DNA from: Rhodospirillaceae bacterium
GTDB lineage: Bacteria > Pseudomonadota > Alphaproteobacteria > Thalassobaculales > Thalassobaculaceae
DNA length: 64,000 bases
Direction of reading: 5' to 3'
NCBI GenBank assembly: GCA_018401495.1
Contig: JAGYJX010000005.1
Span: 606,001 to 670,000 of the forward strand
In this document: positions 19,624-27,546 of the stretch, one piece after another
How positions within the stretch are numbered: the stretch's first letter is position 1
Layout: each line of letters starts with the position of its first letter
Notes under the pieces: model-generated
Told to the model about the DNA's origin: nothing
Databases searched by the model: none
The model's input: only the letters and a program-made list of their open reading frames with translations
Program-made: the position numbers and the translations under genes

Positions 19624-19821
19624 TCAATGCTTGGCGAGCCACTCGTCGACCTCGCGCTCGGCCTCCTCGCGGGTCTTGCCGTAGCGCTCCTGGATCCGGC
19701 CGGCGAGCTCGGTCTGCTTGCCCTCGACCTGGTCGAGGTCGTCGTTGGTGAGCTTGCCCCACTGCTGCTGGGCCTTGCCCTTGAGCTGCTTCCAATTGCC
19801 TGAGATCTGATCCCGGTTCAT
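19624..19821 (-). CDS. CsbD family stress protein
   Basis: 65-residue hydrophilic protein, MNRDQISGNWKQLKGKAQQQ at the start, then WGKLTNDDLDQVEGKQTELAGRIQ, the diagnostic CsbD pattern. CsbD proteins are abundant under general stress and their molecular role is not settled. The start at 19821 follows AGGGAGA; an upstream in-frame ATG is less likely. It is monocistronic and convergent with the cytochrome gene. Confidence 0.92.
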   Translation of the reverse strand: MNRDQISGNWKQLKGKAQQQWGKLTNDDLDQVEGKQTELAGRIQERYGKTREEAEREVDEWLAKH

Positions 19822-20006
19822 CGCTGTCTCCCTCAATGCGTGGACATGCTCCGGTAACCCGCCGGCCGACGAATCTGTTCCGTGTGATCACAGTGAATGG
19901 CGCCACACTTGTTACTCCCGACCGCCCGGCGCCCGGTGCCAGAACTGCCCCACGCCCCGCCGACGAACAGGCGCGGGACAGCGGTCAAGGCAGGAGGTTC
20001 AGGACC

Positions 20007-20802
20007 ATGACGACATCGACCGAGAACGGACGGAACGGCGGTCGGCCGGCCATGCGGACACCGCCGGTGGTGTCGCCGCCGGCAGTGGGAGGCGGCCCGC
20101 CAGCGGATGCTGGTGAAGGAGAAGGCCCACACCCGCGCCCGCGACGCGCTGGCCGCCGAGCGCCGGCGCATGCCGTGGACGGCCGTGGAGACGGCGTACT
20201 GGTTCGAGGGACCGGCCGGCAAGGCCAGCCTGCTCGACCTGTTCGACGGCCGGAGCCAGTTGATCGTCTACCGCGCGTTCTTCGAGCCGGGGGTGTTCGG
20301 CTGGCCCGATCAGGCCTGCCGGGGCTGCTCGATGGTGGCCGACCAGGTCGCCCACCTCGCCCACCTGAACGCCCGCGACACCACCCTGGTCTTCGTGTCG
20401 CGGGCACCCCAGGCGGACATCGCCAGGCTGAAGGCGCGGATGGGCTGGCGGATGCCGTGGTTCACCATCACCGACGGCTTCGACGCCGACTTCGGCGTCG
20501 ACGAGTGGCACGGCACCAACGTGTTCTACCGCGACGGCGGCCGCGTGTTCCGCACCTACTTCGTCAACAACCGCGGCGACGAGCAGATGGGGAGCACCTG
20601 GAACTACCTCGACATCACGCCGCTGGGCCGGCAGGAGGCCTGGGAGGACTCGCCCGCCGGCTATCCCCAGACCCCGGCCTACAAATGGTGGAACTGGCAC
20701 GACAGCTACGTCGCCGCCGCCGCGCCCGACACCAAGTGGGTCGAGATCTCGGACGCCGGAGAGGCGGCGTTCCGGGCCGAGAGCGCGGGCGCCAAGCCGT
20801 GA
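20007..20802 (+). CDS. DUF899 (thioredoxin-like) family protein (one frameshift)
   Basis: About 264 residues. After a short variable N-terminus the family signature appears: RMLVKEKAHTRARDALAAER, then VYRAFFEPGVFGWPDQACRG with CxxC-type cysteines, VFVSRAPQADIARLKARMGW and GTWNYLDITPLGRQE-like text. The N-terminus is in another frame up to about 20082, where one extra base is removed to join SPP to EW or QW-EAARQ. It starts at 20007 after CAGGAGG. DUF899 proteins have a thioredoxin fold and an unknown reaction. Its TGA overlaps the GTG of the next gene. Confidence 0.82.
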
Positions 20803-21038
20803 GCCGGAGTGCGGCGGCGCTCGGGGTGGCCGACGGCCTGGCGCTGGCGGCGTCGCCGACCTTCGCCGTCATGGCGCTGCTGACCGCCGTCCTGGACGGC
20901 GGCCCGGCGGAGGCGCTGTGCACGGGCGGGTATGGCTCGCCGCACGGCGGGATGGTCGCGATGTACGCGCTGATGGCCGCCTTCCACGCCGCCCCCTGGC
21001 TGAAGTTGGTTGGCGCGGGCGTGCGCCGGGCGGCCTGA
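20799..21038 (+). CDS. Small membrane protein translationally coupled to DUF899
   Basis: 79 residues starting at GTG 20799, overlapping the DUF899 stop by GTGA. It has two hydrophobic stretches (GLALAASPTFAVMALLTAVL and MVAMYALMAAFHAAPWLKLV) separated by a Gly/Cys loop. I have no family name for it. The overlap suggests coupled translation and possibly a functional partnership. Confidence 0.6.
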   Translation: MSRSAAALGVADGLALAASPTFAVMALLTAVLDGGPAEALCTGGYGSPHGGMVAMYALMAAFHAAPWLKLVGAGVRRAA

Positions 21039-21305
21039 GCCAAGGCCGACACAGCGACCGGCATCGGCGGCGGCGGGTGGGTCCCGGGTCGCCGCTGCGC
21101 GCCGCCCGGGATGACGACGAAGGGGTGGAGGCGTCACGGACCGGCGGGATCCTTCGGGGCCCGCCGGCCGGCAGCAGCGGCGGGTGGGTCCCGGGCCGCC
21201 GCTGCGCCGCCCGGCAGACGACCCGCGGCGCTCTTCGGACCGCGTCCTGCCGCGGCGGGACCCCGGACCGTCGGCGGCCGTCGAGAGCGAGGCCAGACCG
21301 CCACG
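21039..21305. repeat. Intergenic palindromic repeat relatives
   Basis: 267 bp without a gene. GGCGGGTGGGTCCCGGG occurs near 21072 and a near copy near 21178. The first runs into GCCGCCCGGGATGACGACG. These are degenerate half-elements of the GC-rich palindrome class found elsewhere in the window. Confidence 0.6.
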
Positions 21306-22118
21306 TCAGCGACCGACGAAGCTCGGCTTCTCCTTGGCGAGGAAGGCCTTGTAGCCGCGCTGGAAGTCCTCGGTGTCGAAGGCGTCGTAGCCCATGTCCT
21401 TCTCGGCCTCGGACAGCGGCGCCGGCTCCATCAGGCGGTAGATGAACCGCTTGTGCCAGCGCGCGGTCAGCGGCGCGCCCTCGGCGATCTTGGCTGCCCA
21501 CTCGTAGGCCGCGGCCTCGACCTCGGCGTCCGGGACGACCTTGTTGACGATCCCGAGCCGCAGCGCGTCGGTCGCGTTCACCAGGTCGCCCACCAGCAGG
21601 ATCTGCAGCATGGCGCTGGCGCCGTACTTCTTGACCTGGAACTCCAGCTCCTCCATCGACTCCACGAGGCCGAGCCGCTTCACGGGCACCCCGAAGCGGC
21701 TGCTCTCGCCGCAGATCCTGAGGTCGCACAGCGCCGCCAGCCCGAACCCGCCGCCGACGCACAGTCCCTCGACCAGCGCGATCACCGGGTGCCGGCACTG
21801 CACCACGGCGTCGTTCGACGGGCCCGACAGCTCGGCGTACTTCTTGGCCGCCGCCTTGTCCTTGCGGACGCTCTCGAACTCCGAGATGTCGGCGCCGGCC
21901 GAGAACGCCTTGCCGCCGGCGCCGCGCACCACCACGCAGCGCAGCTCCGGGTCGGCGTCGAGCGCGCGGAACACCTTCCCGATGGCGCCGAACACCTCAA
22001 GGTTCATGGCGTTGTGCTTGGCCGCCCGGTTGATGGTGACGGTGGCGATGCGGTCCTCGACGTGGACCAGCAGGTCCTCGGTGCCCGAAAGCTCGGACGT
22101 ACCCTTCACGGCGGTCAT
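21306..22118 (-). CDS. Enoyl-CoA hydratase/isomerase family protein
   Basis: Crotonase-fold enzyme of 270 residues. The CoA oxyanion segments are KAFSAGADISEFE and EGLCVGGGFGLAALCDLRI. The Glu usually in the GGGxEL position is replaced by Phe (GGGFGLA), and a second Glu lies in KRLGLVESMEE. The reaction (hydration, isomerisation or hydrolysis) is therefore not certain. Its ATG overlaps the stop of the CaiB gene (TAATG), so the two are one operon acting on the same CoA ester. Confidence 0.85.
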   Translation of the reverse strand: MTAVKGTSELSGTEDLLVHVEDRIATVTINRAAKHNAMNLEVFGAIGKVFRALDADPELRCVVVRGAGGKAFSAGADISEFESVRKDKAAAKKYAELSGPSNDAVVQCRHPVIALVEGLCVGGGFGLAALCDLRICGESSRFGVPVKRLGLVESMEELEFQVKKYGASAMLQILLVGDLVNATDALRLGIVNKVVPDAEVEAAAYEWAAKIAEGAPLTARWHKRFIYRLMEPAPLSEAEKDMGYDAFDTEDFQRGYKAFLAKEKPSFVGR

Positions 22119-23356
22119 TACTCGGCTGCCTCCCGGCTGTTGGCGTCGCCCAGGGTCACGGCTCCGGCCGTGCCGAGGGCCTCGATGTCGGCCTGCGAAT
22201 AGCCGAGCTCGGCGAGCACCTCGGCGGTGTGCTGCCCGAACAGCGGCGACGCGGTCGCCACCTTGCCCGGCGTCTGGTGGAACTTGATCGGCAGGCCGAT
22301 GGTCTGGACCGTCCCGGCGATCGGGTGCTCGACGCTCGGCACCATCTCGCGGGCGATGGTCTGCGGGTCGCGGTGCATCTCCAGCACGTCGAAGATCGGG
22401 CCGGCGGGGATGCCTTCGGCCTCGAACTTCGCCAGCCAGGCGGCGCAGGTGTCGACCTCGAAGCGGGCGTTCAGCTCGGCCTCCAGCGCCTTCAGGTTGG
22501 CCATGCGGTCGCCGTTGCTCTGGAAGCGCGGGTCGGCGAACAGCTCCGGCGCGCCGATCATCGCGCACATCTTTTCCCAGAACCGCGCGGTGTTGGCGGC
22601 GATGTTGATGTAGCCGTCGGAGCAGCGCACCGCCTGGTACGGCGCGCTCAGCGGGTGCGCCGAGCCCATCGCCCGCGGCGCCACGCCGGTCGCGAAGGCG
22701 ATCGCCGACTGCCAGTAGGTGTGGGTGATCCCGGCCTCCATCAGCGAGGTGTCGAGCCGCTGGCCCTGGCCGGTCTTGAGGCGGTGGCTGTAGGCGGCGC
22801 AGATGCCGAGCGCCAGCAGCAGGCCGGCGGTGATGTCGCAGACCGGCGCGCCGACCTTCACCGGCGGGCCGTCGGGACGCTCGCCGGTGATGCTCATCAG
22901 CCCGCTCATGCCCTGGGCGACCAGGTCGAAGCCGCCGCGCGTGGCGTACGGGCCGGTCAGGCCGAAGCCGGAGATCGAGGCGTAGATCAGTCCGGGGTTG
23001 ATCTTGCGCAGTTCCTCGTAGCCGAGACCGAGCCGCTCCAGCACGCCGGGGCGGAAGTTCTCGGTCAGCACGTCGGCCTTGGCGACCAGCTTGCGCAGGA
23101 TCGCCGCACCCTCCTCGGTCTTCAGGTCGAGCACCACGCCGCGCTTGTTGCGGTTCATCATCATGAACGACGCGCTTTCGCCGCCGATCGCCGGCGGGAT
23201 GGTGCGACGGGTGTCGTCGCCACCCTGGGACTTCTCCACCTTGATGACGTCGGCGCCCATGTCGGCCAGCATCAGGCCACAGGTCGGGCCGGCCATGTGG
23301 TGACAGAGTTCGATCACGGTCATGCCCTGAAGCGGGCCGAAGGCGCGGGCGGCCAT
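22118..23356 (-). CDS. CaiB/BaiF-type (class III) CoA-transferase
   Basis: Transfers CoA between carboxylic acids through a protein-Asp anhydride. It has 412 residues with the family landmarks MTVIELCHHMAGPTCGLMLA, GADVIKVEKS, NRNKRGVVLDLKTEEG and ENFRPGVLERLGL. The catalytic Asp is expected in GGFDLVAQGMSGLM. The start at 23356 is supported by a GAGGAGGAGG site 6 bp upstream. The downstream overlapping crotonase suggests a short degradation route for an activated acid. The frame is intact. Confidence 0.9.
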   Translation of the reverse strand: MAARAFGPLQGMTVIELCHHMAGPTCGLMLADMGADVIKVEKSQGGDDTRRTIPPAIGGESASFMMMNRNKRGVVLDLKTEEGAAILRKLVAKADVLTENFRPGVLERLGLGYEELRKINPGLIYASISGFGLTGPYATRGGFDLVAQGMSGLMSITGERPDGPPVKVGAPVCDITAGLLLALGICAAYSHRLKTGQGQRLDTSLMEAGITHTYWQSAIAFATGVAPRAMGSAHPLSAPYQAVRCSDGYINIAANTARFWEKMCAMIGAPELFADPRFQSNGDRMANLKALEAELNARFEVDTCAAWLAKFEAEGIPAGPIFDVLEMHRDPQTIAREMVPSVEHPIAGTVQTIGLPIKFHQTPGKVATASPLFGQHTAEVLAELGYSQADIEALGTAGAVTLGDANSREAAE

Positions 23357-23514
23357 GGGTTCCTCCTCCTCGATGGTGCGGCTTCCGGGCGCGCGGCGGA
23401 AACCGCGGCGCCCGGCGACGTCTTGCGCCAGCCCGGACGGGCGGCGTATGGCTGTCGCTGATCCCACAACGACCGCCCGGCCGCGTCAAGGCCGCCCGCC
23501 CCGAGGAGAGCCCG

Positions 23515-24576
23515 ATGACCGACAAGCCGAGAATCGCCGTGCTGGCCCTTGGCGGCACCATCGCCATGGTGAAGGGCGAGCAGGGCGGCGTCCGGCCCGG
23601 CCTCGGCGCCGACGACCTGGTGGCGGCGGTCCCCGGCCTCGAGAATTTCGCGACGGTCACCGCCGAGACCGTGAAGACCGTCGGCAGCTCCGACCTGACG
23701 GTCGACGACGTCCTGGCGGTGGCGGTGCGGATCGAGGACCTGGTCGCCGAGGGCGCGGTCGACGGCGTGGTGGTGACCCAGGGCACCGACACCATGGAGG
23801 AGTCCGCCTTCCTGCTCGACCTGGCGCTCGACGGCCGGGTGCCGGTGGTGGTGACCGGCGCGATGCGCAACCCGCTCTCGGTGTCCCACGACGGCCCCGG
23901 CAACCTGCTGGCCGCGGTGATGACCGCCGCCGACCCGGAGGTGCGCCGCCGCTCGGCCGAACTCGGCGTGCTGGTGGTGCTGCTCGACAGCATCCACGCC
24001 GCCATCGATGTCGCCAAGGCCAGCCCGCACCGCATCGACGCCTTCGCCAGCCCGGTCGCCGGTCCGGTCGGGGTGCTGGTGGAGGATCGGGTGCGCCTGC
24101 TGTCGATCCCGAACCGCGCCTACAAGCCGGCCTTCGACACCGCCACCGGACACCGCCCGGCCGCCGCCTGGACCGTCGGCGACGCCAAGGGCCGGGGCAC
24201 GGTGGCGCTGATCACCCTCGGTCTCGGCGAGCCCGGCGGCCTGCTGGCGGCGCTGGCCGAGGATCCCTGGCACTACGGCTACGACGGGGTGGTGCTGGGC
24301 GCCATGGGCGGCGGCCACACCCCGAGCTGGGTGGCCGACACGGTCGAGAGCCTGGCGCGCCAGATGCCGGTGGTGATGGCGCCGCGGATCCAGTCCGGCT
24401 TCCTGCTGCAGTCGACCTACGAGCGCGGCGGCTCGGAGATCGACCTGATCCGGCGCGGCGTGGTCTCGGCCGGCCGGCTGCCGCCGCTGAAAGCCCGCCT
24501 GCTGCTCACCCTGCTGCTGCGGGCCGAGGCGGCCAGCGGGGCGACGGCGAAGGCGGTTTGGGACACGTTGAACTGA
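23515..24576 (+). CDS. L-asparaginase family protein
   Basis: 353 residues of the asparaginase/glutaminase family. The first catalytic Thr is in VLALGGTIAM at residues 9-18 and the second Thr-Asp pair in VVVTQGTDTMEE. Further support comes from PVVVTGAMRNP and the late MAPRIQSG. It may hydrolyse asparagine, glutamine or another amide. It has no signal peptide, so it acts in the cytoplasm. It is divergent from the CaiB gene with a 158-bp shared upstream region. The frame is intact. Confidence 0.88.
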   Translation: MTDKPRIAVLALGGTIAMVKGEQGGVRPGLGADDLVAAVPGLENFATVTAETVKTVGSSDLTVDDVLAVAVRIEDLVAEGAVDGVVVTQGTDTMEESAFLLDLALDGRVPVVVTGAMRNPLSVSHDGPGNLLAAVMTAADPEVRRRSAELGVLVVLLDSIHAAIDVAKASPHRIDAFASPVAGPVGVLVEDRVRLLSIPNRAYKPAFDTATGHRPAAAWTVGDAKGRGTVALITLGLGEPGGLLAALAEDPWHYGYDGVVLGAMGGGHTPSWVADTVESLARQMPVVMAPRIQSGFLLQSTYERGGSEIDLIRRGVVSAGRLPPLKARLLLTLLLRAEAASGATAKAVWDTLN

Positions 24577-24719
24577 CCGGAGTTCCGGCGGCCCCGAGCC
24601 GCATAGTTTAACGTTTGCGCGTCGGTCCCGGCCCTGGTCGCGGCGGCGCTCATGGGTGCGGGGTGCGCAACCGCACTCAGCGCGAAAGGTGCTGGTCTCC
24701 AGTTCCGCACCCTCGGCCA

Positions 24720-25273
24720 CGACCAGTCGACGGTTGCCACCTGGCTGCAGAGCACCGCGAGCAATACGGCAAGACGACCTCCTACGAGGACGACATCCGC
24801 GTCCCGTTCGTGATCCGCGGGCTAGGTGTTGCCAAGGCAACGCGGGTCAGCGGTTCGTTCTTAACAACGATCTGGCGCCCACCTTCGCCGACCTCGCCGG
24901 CGTCACGCCGCCGAGCTTTGCTGACGGCCGATCGTTCCTGCCCCTGCTCGACGACCCTCTGCAACCGTGGCGCCAGAGCTTCGGTATCGAGCATCGCCAG
25001 ACCGAGACCGACAGCCTGGTCGGCGCCGCGAGCTTCCGCGTCGTGCGGACGGCGGAGTGGACCTACGTCGAGTACGCGACCGGGGAGCGCGAGCTGTACG
25101 ACCTGGCGGCCGATCCGCACCAGATGGCGAACTCGGCGGCGACCGCCGACCCGGCGTTCCTCGCCATGCTGTCCAAGCGGACCGCCGAGCTCGCCAACTG
25201 CGCCGGTCACACCTGCCGCGAGATCGAGGACGCCCCGCTGGCGCTGGCCGTGAAGCTCACCGAGGTGAAGTAG
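24720..25273 (+). pseudogene. Sulfatase remnant (C-terminal third)
   Basis: Only the C-terminal part of a family S1-type sulfatase is left. It reads DGCHLAAEHREQYGKTTSYE, then DIRVPFVIRG, then after a -1 frame change near 24856 RFVLNNDLAPTFADLAGVTP, FADGRSFLPLL and the tail RELYDLAADPHQMAN. The catalytic CxPxR/SxPxR segment and the whole N-terminal domain are absent upstream, where 24577-24720 shows no homologous text. The gene is therefore truncated, not only frameshifted. It lies directly at the upstream edge of the 25.4-36.4 kb island. Confidence 0.8.
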
Positions 25274-25418
25274 CCCGAAACCGTCACGGCGCCGCGGACG
25301 TCGGCACCGAGGCGCCAGTTCCATCATCTCCCGTTCCACGGCATCGCCAGGCAATCATGGTCGTCAAGCAGCACGATGCTCTGCCGTGAGTTCGAGCGGG
25401 CGTGCCTGAGCGGTTCGA

Positions 25419-25446
25419 TTGACACCGGTGAAAGGGGTGCTATCGT
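25419..25446 (+). promoter_or_regulatory. Sigma70-type promoter of the importer operon
   Basis: TTGACA at 25419-25424 is followed after 16 bp by TATCGT at 25441-25446, and TG two bases before it gives an extended -10. The match is close to consensus and unusual in this GC-rich window. Transcription would start near 25453, next to the palindrome at 25458-25470 and about 30 bp before the GTG start. Confidence 0.7.
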
Positions 25447-25457
25447 TTTCACATAAG

Positions 25458-25470
25458 AGAACAATATTCT
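25458..25470. promoter_or_regulatory. Candidate IclR operator, AGAACAATATTCT
   Basis: Interrupted palindrome AGAAC-AAT-ATTCT just after the predicted transcription start of the importer operon. The same architecture, AGAAC-GGC-GTTCT, occurs before the IclR gene at 32710-32722. A repressor bound here would block the strong promoter upstream. Confidence 0.55.
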
Positions 25471-25484
25471 ATAGGGAGAATGAC

Positions 25485-26642
25485 GTGAGCAGGCGGATTT
25501 TCCTTGCGAGCGCGCTCGCAGCAGGTCTCATCGGCCCGGTCCTTCCGGCCCATGCCCAGCAACCAGACGTCTACCGGATCGGCGCAATCCTCTCGATGAG
25601 CGGCTCTGCACCGCACTACGGCACCGTGATGAGCCGAGGCGCTCTGATCGCCATCGACGAGATCAACGCAGCCGGCGGCGTTGATGGCACGAAGCTCGAA
25701 CTGGCAATCGAAGATCACAAGAGCGGCAACACTCAGGCCGCGGTCGCCGGGATGAACCGACTGATCACGGTGGCCCAGTCGCCCGCCGTGATGTCTTCCT
25801 TCTCGGGACCCACGGTGGCGATCGCTCCGATCTCCAAGGAGAAGGAGGTTTTCGTGATCAACGGCGGCGGCGTCAGCCTGCGCATGATCGGCGTCTCGCC
25901 CTACATGTTCCACAACCGGTCGCTCGCCACCGACCTTGCCGCGGCAGCGGTCCACCGCGCCCAGGCTCGTGGCTTCAAGCGGATCGCGCAGATCGCCGGG
26001 AAATCGGAATTCGGTGACAGTGTCATCGCCGCCTCCTACGAGGTTGCCAAGAAACTGGGACTCGAGATCGTCGCGGCGGAGCAGTTCGCCACCGACGCAA
26101 CCAACATTGATACCCAGGTGGCCAAGCTGCGCGCATCCCGGCCGGACGTCGTCCTGAACTGGCCGACGACCCCGCAGGCCGGCCTCGTGGTCAAGCGCGT
26201 TCGTGAAATGGGCATGAGCCAACCAGTCATCTCGATGGAATGGACCGGCGAGGACACCAAGATCGCCGGTGTCGCCAATTCGAACGGCGTCGAGGTAGCA
26301 ACCGACTACTTCTCACCAACCGCCGATAACGCGATGGGCCAGCGCTTCTACAATGAGTACAAGCAGCGGCATGGAGAGGATCCGGATTTTTACGCCGCCA
26401 ACTACTACGAGGGCGTGCACGTGATCGCCGAGTTGATCCGACGCGCCAAGATCAAGGGTGGAAACTACTGGAACGGCGCACGACTCACTGAGGCGCTGTG
26501 GGAGGATCCCTCCTTCGCGAGTGTATACGGCGGCAAGATGACCTTTCAGAAGAATGGTGTCGCGCTGAAGCGGGTCGCGATCCTGGAGGTTGCCGATGGT
26601 CAACTGAAACTGAAGGAGTTCATGGCGGCCCGCACCGAGTGA
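25485..26642 (+). CDS. Branched-chain-type ABC importer, substrate-binding protein
   Basis: Periplasmic ligand-binding protein (peripla_BP_6, HAAT family), 385 residues. A signal peptide ends at LPAHAQQ (about residue 25). Family text includes YRIGAILSMSGSAPHYG, AIDEINAAGGVDGTKLELAI and the hinge around FYAANYYEGVHVIAELI. It starts at GTG 25485 after AGGGAGA; an upstream in-frame start lies in the promoter. It is first in the island operon, 37 bp before the permease. The ligand is unknown. Context points to a carboxylic acid rather than leucine. Confidence 0.9.
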   Translation: MSRRIFLASALAAGLIGPVLPAHAQQPDVYRIGAILSMSGSAPHYGTVMSRGALIAIDEINAAGGVDGTKLELAIEDHKSGNTQAAVAGMNRLITVAQSPAVMSSFSGPTVAIAPISKEKEVFVINGGGVSLRMIGVSPYMFHNRSLATDLAAAAVHRAQARGFKRIAQIAGKSEFGDSVIAASYEVAKKLGLEIVAAEQFATDATNIDTQVAKLRASRPDVVLNWPTTPQAGLVVKRVREMGMSQPVISMEWTGEDTKIAGVANSNGVEVATDYFSPTADNAMGQRFYNEYKQRHGEDPDFYAANYYEGVHVIAELIRRAKIKGGNYWNGARLTEALWEDPSFASVYGGKMTFQKNGVALKRVAILEVADGQLKLKEFMAARTE

Positions 26643-26679
26643 CCCTCAGAACCGCTCACGACAGACCGGACCGTGCTCA

Positions 26680-27543
26680 ATGGACCTCATCCTGCAGTTG
26701 CTCGCCAACGGAATCAGCAATGGAAGCCAATATGCGCTGCTCGGCATCGGCTTCGGCCTGATCTTCGGAACGACGGGGATCGTCCACTTTGCCTACGGTC
26801 CGGTCTTTGCCGCATCCGCCTACGTGATGTGGTGGCTGATCGCGGCGCTCGGGCTCCCCTTCCCGGTGGCAGTTGTTCTGGGCATGGCCTTCGCCGCCGG
26901 TTTCGGGGTGCTCGCCTATCTCGTCATATACGAGCCCCTAGTCGAGCGCGGCAGCCCGTCCTTCGTGGTGCTGGTCGCCTCGCTCGGCCTCTTCATCGTG
27001 ATCGCCAACACGCTCGCGATCGTGTTCGGAACCGATGCCAAGACGTTGCCGGACTTCAGCTACGGCATCTACTTCCTGGGCGACGTGGTGGTCACCGGAG
27101 TGCAGATCGCGCAGGTGTTGGTGTTCATGGCGGTCGCGCTGGCGCTGTCGGCCTTTCTCAAGTACGGCACCTGGGGCAGCGCCATCCGCGCGGTCACCGA
27201 TAATGTCGACATGGCGCGGATTGTCGGCATCGACACGCGCAAGGTCGCGATCGTGGTGTTCGCGATCGGCTCGATGATCTCGGCCATAGCCGCCGCCAAC
27301 CTTTTGGTCCGCGAGGGCGCCTCGACCCACATCGGCTTCTTCGCGGTTTTCTACGCTTTCATCGCGGTAGTCGTCGGCGGCGTCGGATCAATCAGGGGAG
27401 CCGCCATCGGCGGCCTCCTGCTCGGTTTGGTTGAAAGCACCGGCATGTGGAAGTTGCCAACCGAATGGCAATCCACCATCGCCTTCCTGGTCCTGTTCGT
27501 CGTGATGCTCTGGCGTCCGACCGGCCTGCTTCGCGGGAACTGA
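26680..27543 (+). CDS. ABC importer permease, LivH-like
   Basis: 287-residue inner-membrane permease of the HAAT family. It starts with LQLLANGISNGSQYALLGIG and has seven to eight hydrophobic segments. The EAA-like coupling region is around GSAIRAVTDNVDMARIVGID, and the C-terminal loop is VVVGGVGSIRGAAIGGLLLG. It pairs with the LivM half of the next gene, 3 bp downstream. The frame is intact. Confidence 0.92.
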   Translation: MDLILQLLANGISNGSQYALLGIGFGLIFGTTGIVHFAYGPVFAASAYVMWWLIAALGLPFPVAVVLGMAFAAGFGVLAYLVIYEPLVERGSPSFVVLVASLGLFIVIANTLAIVFGTDAKTLPDFSYGIYFLGDVVVTGVQIAQVLVFMAVALALSAFLKYGTWGSAIRAVTDNVDMARIVGIDTRKVAIVVFAIGSMISAIAAANLLVREGASTHIGFFAVFYAFIAVVVGGVGSIRGAAIGGLLLGLVESTGMWKLPTEWQSTIAFLVLFVVMLWRPTGLLRGN

Positions 27544-27546
27544 CCG

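Noticed and set aside
15912..19751. Single plus-strand frame of about 1279 codons from the GST gene through the cytochrome
   Set aside because: It strings together pieces of several genes joined by shadow sequence; the frame only coincides with real coding text locally.
24720..25273. Functional short sulfatase
   Set aside because: The catalytic N-terminal domain is missing, not only out of frame.
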